Assembly: GCF_004210375.1 (NCBI RefSeq)
Contig: NC_134833.1
Span: forward strand, 142,468,127 to 142,532,126
Direction: 5' to 3'
Length of the DNA: 64,000 nucleotides
Source: Tachypleus tridentatus
Lineage: Eukaryota > Arthropoda > Merostomata > Xiphosura > Limulidae
Positions 57,676 to 64,000 of the stretch are shown here, piece after piece. Positions within the stretch are counted from its first letter, which is position 1. The number at the start of each line of letters is the position of its first letter. Under the pieces are notes generated by a model. It saw only the letters and a list, made by a program, of their open reading frames with translations. It did not search any database and was not told the origin of the DNA. The position numbers and the translations under genes were made by a program.

Positions 57676-59327
57676 TAAACCACTACGTAACCACCTCTGC
57701 CCCTACGAAGTACAGCGGTTATGTTTTCATCCCTGTGTGTGTGTTTGTCAACAAGGTTTGTCGAAATTGGCCGAATGAATTTGGAAGAAAGTTGATATAT
57801 ATATATATATAATCCATCTTAAAAGTTATTGGTTTTTGGAAAACTTAAGTCAGAAATCGAGGTCATGAAAACCCTAAACTTTACCTACTTTTTACCATGG
57901 GAATCGATTTTTCGCATTATTTTTGATCTATAACTCAGTCGTGAACGATTGGATGTTGATGAAACTTGGCGAACTTATGTAGAATATCATTCCTCATTGT
58001 TCTGCCAAGGAAAACGTAGTCCATGTCCACTGATAACATGTATTTTCTGAGAACATAACGTGATCAACAGCGCATGGTGTAGATATGTGTTCCACCAAGT
58101 GCCCTTATAGTTTACTCTTGTTTTATTTGTCTTGTCTACAACTGCGTCATCTTTTCATGTCAATATTTTACAGTCATCACCTAGAATTTATTATGTATGT
58201 ACATTAATTCTCTACTGATATAAATTATGTTGGTTTATGATTACATTTATCTTATTCTCTGATATTTAAGTTTAGGTTGTAGCTTGGATTTGGTTATACT
58301 TTCCGTCACGGTATATGATTTCATGTTGAGAAAACGAAATATTTTCTAACTTACGTCATCTGCTCAAACTTTTTGCTTTTTTCTTTCTCTTATTTAGATC
58401 AAATATTTCAAACTGTGAGAATTGTACACAGAGAAGATAAAGTTTAAAGTGGTGTATGAATACCCGACAACCATCGGTATGGTGTCAACTTTAGTCAGTA
58501 CTTTTCCGCCTGCGCATGCTCATCTCTGAAATCTTCTCAAATGTTTGGGTGTGCGTGTTTGTGCCAGCTTGCAATGTATCCTTTTATTTCTGGTTTATCA
58601 CTTCAAAATTACAAGCAGCTATAGAGATATAGCCCTTCTGTGACTTTGCGTGAACATCTCACCCCCCCAAAAAAAAAAAAAGACATCAAGAAACGTATTC
58701 TACTTCAACACCTACGATACGAGTAGTAATAAATACAGGAAGAGAAACGACTCGTTTCATTTAATTTATCTAAAATCTTTAAATTTTATTATAATGGAGC
58801 TTGCGGTGTATACATCCAAAACTCGGATCTCGGAAACTACAGCACCGACCGTTGTCAGTCATAACTGGTAGTATTTTTATAACTAGGTAGTATATTTATA
58901 GATTTATAGCAGAGAAATAAATAAAACAATATAAATTTTTCACAAAAATGTTTCCGATTTAACCAATAAAAAGAACAAGAATTGCGTAAGTTTCAAATAT
59001 AAAACAATGAGAAAACAAATTTTGAAAAAAAATATTTGTTTTTCTTTTGTGAAAATCTCATGAGTGTTGTACCAAGAAAGCAAGACACTTTCATAGATAA
59101 CTACATCTAGAACTAAATACTTCAATAAAACCTACTCTGTGGTGCAAAATTGTGATGATAGCTTATTTTTAAATTAAAATGTTAATAAAATCGTACACAA
59201 ATAAAGATTTAATGTAAGTAATACACCTTATTAACCACAAGGATTTATTACCATGGTCGAAATACGTGGGAAAATGTCTGTTTTACAATAATAGTTAATT
59301 GTGGGTTACATGTATTACTTAAACTAG
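57676..59327. other. intergenic, nothing identified
   Basis: Contains a (TA)n run near 57797 and a segment at 57840-58020 (ATAACTCAGTCGTGAACGAT and similar) that has the feel of an interspersed repeat but could not be assigned. CTGCGCATGC near 58510 is an NRF1-like site, too little to call a promoter. No gene seen. Confidence 0.4.
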
Positions 59328-59445
59328 TGTGTGCTTTTTATAGCAAAACCATATCTGGCTATCTGCTGTGTTCGCCGAGGGGAGTCAAACCCCTGATTTT
59401 AGAGTTGTAAGTCCGGAGACTGACTGTTGTCCCAGCTGGGGGCTG
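59328..59445 (-). mobile_element. tRNA-like SINE, family C
   Basis: TTTTTATAGCAAAACCATAT, GTTCGCCGAGGGGAGTCAAA and CCCCTGATTTTAGAG, then GACTGACTGTTGTCCCAGC. Confidence 0.78.
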
Positions 59446-59590
59446 CTCTATGTAAGAGTAAACCAATTAAATAGAGTCTTGTTCTGATTAATATTATACA
59501 GATTTAAATCATGTTTGAAACACTTTACTTGAGAATGAAATCAAATATGCATTTTATATGTTCCTTCATTCAGAACGTCTTTTTTGTAGG

Positions 59591-59866
59591 GACCCGGTAT
59601 GGCCAAGCGCGTTAAGGCATGCGACTCGCAATCTGAAGGTCGCGGATTCGCATCCCCGTCGCGCCAAACATGCTCGCTCTTTCAGCCGTGGGGGCGTTAT
59701 AATGTGACGGTCAATCCCACTATTCGGTGGTAAAAGAGTAGCCCAAGAGTTGGCGGTGGGTGGTGATGACTAGTTGCCTTCCCTCTAGTCTTACACTGCT
59801 AAATTAGGAACGGCTAGCACAGATAGCCCTCGAGTAGCTTTGTGCGAAATTCAAAAACAAACAAAT
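59591..59866 (+). mobile_element. SINE family A, near consensus
   Basis: GACCCGGTATGGCCAAGCGC, GGTCGCGGATTCGCATCCC, CGCGCCAAACATGCTCGC through GCTTTGTGCGAAATTCAAAA and an ACAAACAAA tail. Little diverged, so probably a young copy. Confidence 0.93.
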
Positions 59867-60074
59867 CTTTTTCGTAGTGTGTTTTTAGGTTTAGAATTAA
59901 AATACAAATTTACCAATAATGCTCAGAAATAGCTACTTTTTCTCCGTCCTGCTCACGGTTGTGTGAAGATTTGGAGATACTACTTGGAAGGAAAACAAAA
60001 CATTCCGCGGTCTTGAATCTTTGATCGTGAGTGTGGTATGTTGTTCCGCCGCAAGGGGACAGAAAGACCAGGAT

Positions 60075-60190
60075 TTGTTTGAAGTTAAGCACAAAGTTAC
60101 ACAATGGGTTATGTGTGTTCTGCCCGCCAAGGGTATCGAAACCCGGTTTCTAGCGTTGTAAGTCCGCAGATATACCATTGTGCCAGCATT
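60075..60190 (-). mobile_element. tRNA-like SINE, family B
   Basis: TTTGAAGTTAAGCACAAAGT, TTCTGCCCGCCAAGGGTATCG and GCAGATATACCATTGTGCC. Confidence 0.78.
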
Positions 60191-62086
60191 TGAAATTTCA
60201 TTACTTCTCTGTCAGATATTAGGATAATCAGTTGATAGATTAATTACTCACCAGGGAATTCGAGGATCTGCAACCCTTCTTCGTCACACTCGCGATAAAA
60301 GTTGAATTATTTAAATATACGGATGTTTTAAAAAATATATTATAACACCTGACGACACATATTATACGTAAACATTTTGATCTCATATTTTTCATGTTTT
60401 GAATTGTTTTTTACTCATACAGGATATGAAAAAGGCGTAGCATTGATGCCAACAATTTATTTCTCTGCATAATTCAGTAGACAAGCTGTTTTTATGATAC
60501 CAAAATACATACGAAACTCAATGTATTATTCAGTTCACGACTCGTCAATGAGTTTTATCGGTTTCAAGGAATTCATTTTCTCGATAGCAACCCTTGACAG
60601 GGGTAAATCGGAAGAACAAAACAGTCTTTTTCTTCTTTAATTATTTTTAGGGTTAATCTGGTTAATGAAATGTAAATATGCTTCGGGATTTTTTGAGACG
60701 AATACAAATTTATCCTCACATTTTTCTGTTTGAAAGATATGTATTATTTTTAGATTAATTGGCATTCGTCAGTCACCACCAGGGAACCTATGTGGCCGGG
60801 TGAATTGTATGCTTAAAAAGCACCGTCATAAGGTATAGGATGAAGACAGCGATCCGAGTCAGAAGTAAAAGAGAAAATAAAATAACACATAACTGTTGCG
60901 AAATTTGACAGACTCAGTTAACAAACGTAGACATATAATAGTATTTAACATTTTCGCTTTTAGAGGTATATCTAAACAGCATAACTTAGTAAACCTCAAT
61001 ATGTGATTCAATGTGACAGATTATTTTCAAAATTTTGTTCTTTATAGAACAAAAAAGGATCATTAATTTTAAAAAAATAAACAGAAACAGTATTCAAAGC
61101 TAGTGTGATGGAACCAATCAGAAAATACAATCGTTGTTTGCAAGCTTTTTTGTAAGTAATCGATAAAAAATATTTGTAATTCGGATTTTGCAACAAATCA
61201 GAAAGTACTTTGTTTTTTCGCAAGGCATTATTAGCCAATAAAAAAGAGATTTATTATTTCAACAGCGTTTTAAATCAATCACAAAATACTTGTTTTCTAC
61301 AATCTGATAAACGCGATGTGGGACAGAACGACAAGCCGTAGTGAATAAGTGAATGACAATTGTTTATTGTTTTTCCACTTCATTTTCTGAAAGGCCTAGA
61401 AAACGTTCTATAAATCTATTTCTTGAAGTCGCGGCTCTTTCTTTTTAACCTGTCATTGAGTGACAGCTACTGCAGTTCTGTCTTTCGAAGTTCGCCGGTC
61501 ATTTTGAGACGTCTCGTAAGTTCACGTCGTAAATATAACACTATTCTGTATATCGCCTTTAAAAGAACTCTCACATACTAAAAATTTTCAGGACTCAGTT
61601 ACCGCTAAGTTGCGAAAACCCGCGAAATAAGTGCCAGCAGTCATTTTTTAAAGTTGTATACCTGCGATCTTACATTTATTTGAAAAAATATAGTTCATCA
61701 GTTTACCACTAGAGGACATTTAACCAAGGTACAGAGAGCCAAACTGAGGTTTAAAACTTTAAGAATTTAATACTGTACAAATTTAGCTTAATAAATAAAC
61801 TAGAACAGCCCGATGAAGAGGATCTGTGTCTAAAGGATCTCCAAGTTTTATACATTTAATCTGGCAAATCGGTTAAATAATCTTAATATGTAAATATATA
61901 TGTATGTATTTCTATACAAGGAATAATGTGTTTTTGTGAGTTATTTTTTGTTTTGTTTGCACATATCTTACCCGTAATCCAGAAAATTAATTCTTTGTTT
62001 CATAGCTGCTGACTCGGTTTCTTACTGTATAGACACACATAACAGTTAGCACGAGTTTAGGGATCTTCCCTGTTGCCTAATCCTTT
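60191..62086. other. intergenic, nothing identified
   Basis: AT-rich with no coding frame of note. GAAAACGTTCTATAAATC near 61403 combines a TATA-like core with GAA/TTC blocks, and a TGTCATTGAGTGACA palindrome lies near 61451. Either could be promoter-like, but no gene start follows that I can see. Confidence 0.4.
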
Positions 62087-62310
62087 CCGCGGGTTCGAAT
62101 CGCCGTCACACCAAACATGCTCACCCTTTCAGCCGTAGGGACGTTATAATGCTACGAACAATCCAATTATTCGTTGGTAAAAGAGTAGCTCAAGAGTTTG
62201 CGGTGGTTTGTGATGACTAGCTGCCTTCCTTTTAATCTTACACTGCTAAATTAAGGAAGGCTGGCACAGATAGCCCTCGTGTAGATTTGCGCGAAATTCA
62301 AAACAAACCT
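62087..62310 (+). mobile_element. SINE family A, 5'-truncated
   Basis: Starts within the head at CCGCGGGTTCGAATCGCCGT and continues to GATTTGCGCGAAATTCAAAA. Confidence 0.87.
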
Positions 62311-63160
62311 AATCCTTTACTGTTACTCTTACTGGTGCTTTTAAGGTTTGTCTTTATGACCAGGCAGCACGTGATACACAAACTAAACGTCATAGGCCTA
62401 CGTAGTTAAAATGTATATTCGAAAAAAAAAAAATCAGTCAAAGGGTTTTATCATGTGGCTTGTGATTCACTCAAAACATGAGTAAACTCATTATATGACT
62501 CAGTCAAAGCATAAAACACACAGAAAACCAGTACACATAACTCGTGCGATAACCGCACTTATTCAATAAATTTAGATCAAAATAACCATACAGTAAGAAA
62601 ACTACTTCCACCTTATAACAGTGTACGTGTACTTTGTAAGTTTATTTTGTTCTTTATGTATGGCGTTTCTATTCACTTTACAATCGATGAATTATCTACT
62701 CTCGCATTCTGAAATTAACTGCATGTACAAGAGGTATATAAAATGTAGCTATTGAACTGCCTGGTTGAAAATACGTAAAGCTTAATAGATGCCAACAAAG
62801 TGCTCAGATAACAATGTATTTCCCAAACACAATGCTTGAATGAACATGGATCAATTGTATCTAAATATTGCAGACACTTGTGTCCAAAAATAACTTTATT
62901 ATTCTCAAGTCTATATAGAAAGCGACGATGAAACGTTTATAATAAATATTCATGTAAATACATAAGAATAAAGAGAAATTATGAAAACGAAAGGTATATT
63001 TAAATAAATCTTCGACGTTTCTGATGGTTATTCGAATAATTTTATAATTCAAGTTGTTTACTACTAGACTACTGTCACAGCGAGCAACGATCTGTCAGCC
63101 TCGAAAAAAGTCTAAGTATAGTAACCAAATTACATTCAGAGACATAAAAAGAATGGAGTA
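62311..63160. other. intergenic, nothing identified
   Basis: Low-complexity A runs near 62420 and otherwise unremarkable AT-rich DNA. Confidence 0.4.
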
Positions 63161-64000
63161 CGATACACTTGTAAGTTTAACTTAACTATATTCATAACGG
63201 GACTAAGTATATTTGTAGTTGTAAACCAAGGTTAACTATAGTGGTGGACTATGTTCACAGAGAAAGCTAAGCTATGTTCACAACGAAGTTAGATACACTT
63301 GCAAATTAACTTTAACTTTAGTAGAGTACTATATTCCTAGAGAATAATACACTATGTTCACAACATAGTTAATTTTACTTGTAAATAAACTTTAACTGTA
63401 GTAGTGGACTATATTCATAGAGAGTGCTACACTAAGTTCACAACGGTGTTAATTAGACTTGTAAATTAAGTTTAACTGTAGTAGTGGACTATATTCGCAG
63501 AGAGTGTTACTCTATGCTCACAACGGAGTTATGTACAGTTCTAAATTAACTTTAACCTTAGTAATGGATTATATTCACATAAAATGTTACACTATATTAG
63601 GGACGGACTTAAATACATTTGTAAATAATCTTTAACTTTAGTAGAGGACTTTATTCACAGAGAATGCTACACTATGTTCACATTGGAGTTAGATACACTT
63701 GTTAACTAACTTTAACTTTAGTAATGCAATATATTCACAGAGGATGCTACACTATGTTCACATTGGAGTTAGATACACTTGTAAATAAAGTAGTGGACTA
63801 TATTCATTGCTGAGCTAAATGCATTTGAAAACCAAGGTTGAGTTTAATGCAGGTCTATAATTGAGAATGGAGGTAGATGCACTCTTAAATTAGGTTCAAT
63901 TTTAGTATAGGGCTACATTCAGAATGGAGCTAGATGCAGTTTCAGTATTGGGCGACTTTCAGAATGGAGCTAGATGCACTTTAAATTAGGTTCTGCTTTA
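63161..64000. repeat. tandem repeat of about 80 bp running off the right edge
   Basis: Units contain TTAACTTTAGTAGTGGACTA, TATTCACAGAGAATGCTACA, CTATGTTCACAACGGAGTTA and GATACACTTGTAAAT. About eight units to 63790, then a shorter related unit (ATTCAGAATGGAGCTAGATG, about 50-60 bp) to the end of the window. Divergence between units is moderate. The true length is unknown. Confidence 0.88.

Noticed and set aside
61403-61435. Heat-shock-type promoter (GAA/TTC blocks around TATAAAT)
   Set aside because: Spacing does not fit an nGAAnnTTCnnGAAn array and no coding region follows.

Overview
The window looks like nuclear DNA of an arthropod, most probably a chelicerate and by repeat content a horseshoe crab. 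That taxon is inferred from recall of the dominant tRNA-derived SINE, not proven here. The DNA is AT-rich, genes have short exons and multi-kilobase introns, and interspersed repeats are dense. Nothing prokaryotic is present.

Three protein-coding genes can be assembled exon by exon. (1) On the + strand, 5927-10831, are the last two coding exons of a Fos/Kayak-type bZIP factor: basic region plus first zipper leucine, then the rest of the zipper and a C-terminal tail. Its 5' exons are not found. An ETS/CRE-like/CArG cluster lies at 5681-5764, and an AU-rich element lies in the probable 3' UTR at 11861-11873. (2) On the - strand, tail-to-tail with Fos, 21459-12990, is a three-exon gene of 356 codons whose C-terminus, KEN boxes and YSR motif identify it as sororin (CDCA5), the cohesin protector. 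(3) On the - strand, 54883-38229, is a complete two-pore-domain potassium channel (K2P/KCNK) in seven phase-compatible exons (510 aa), or 472 aa from an internal Met.

The rest is mostly mobile or repetitive DNA. There is a decayed hAT transposase (about 1.1-2.95 kb). There is a decayed I/Nimb-type LINE on the - strand (23.2-27.9 kb) with a CR1-like RT tail beside it, and a second RT fragment lies inside a K2P intron. A Penelope-like foldback with a hammerhead-ribozyme-like core sits in the sororin intron. A 454-bp hAT MITE at 31975-32428 has 13-bp perfect TIRs and an 8-bp target duplication. About 40 copies or fragments of four tRNA-like SINE types (called A to D here) are scattered throughout.

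Tandem arrays are prominent: a roughly 1.75-kb minisatellite with a 29-bp unit (55.9-57.7 kb), two related arrays of about 34 bp just downstream of two K2P 5' splice sites, a roughly 40-bp repeat carrying CACGTG (37.9 kb), and an array of about 80 bp running off the right edge. No CRISPR array, rRNA or convincing functional tRNA gene was seen. All coordinates were read by hand; exon ends are good to the base where splice sites and phase agree, and repeat ends are approximate.
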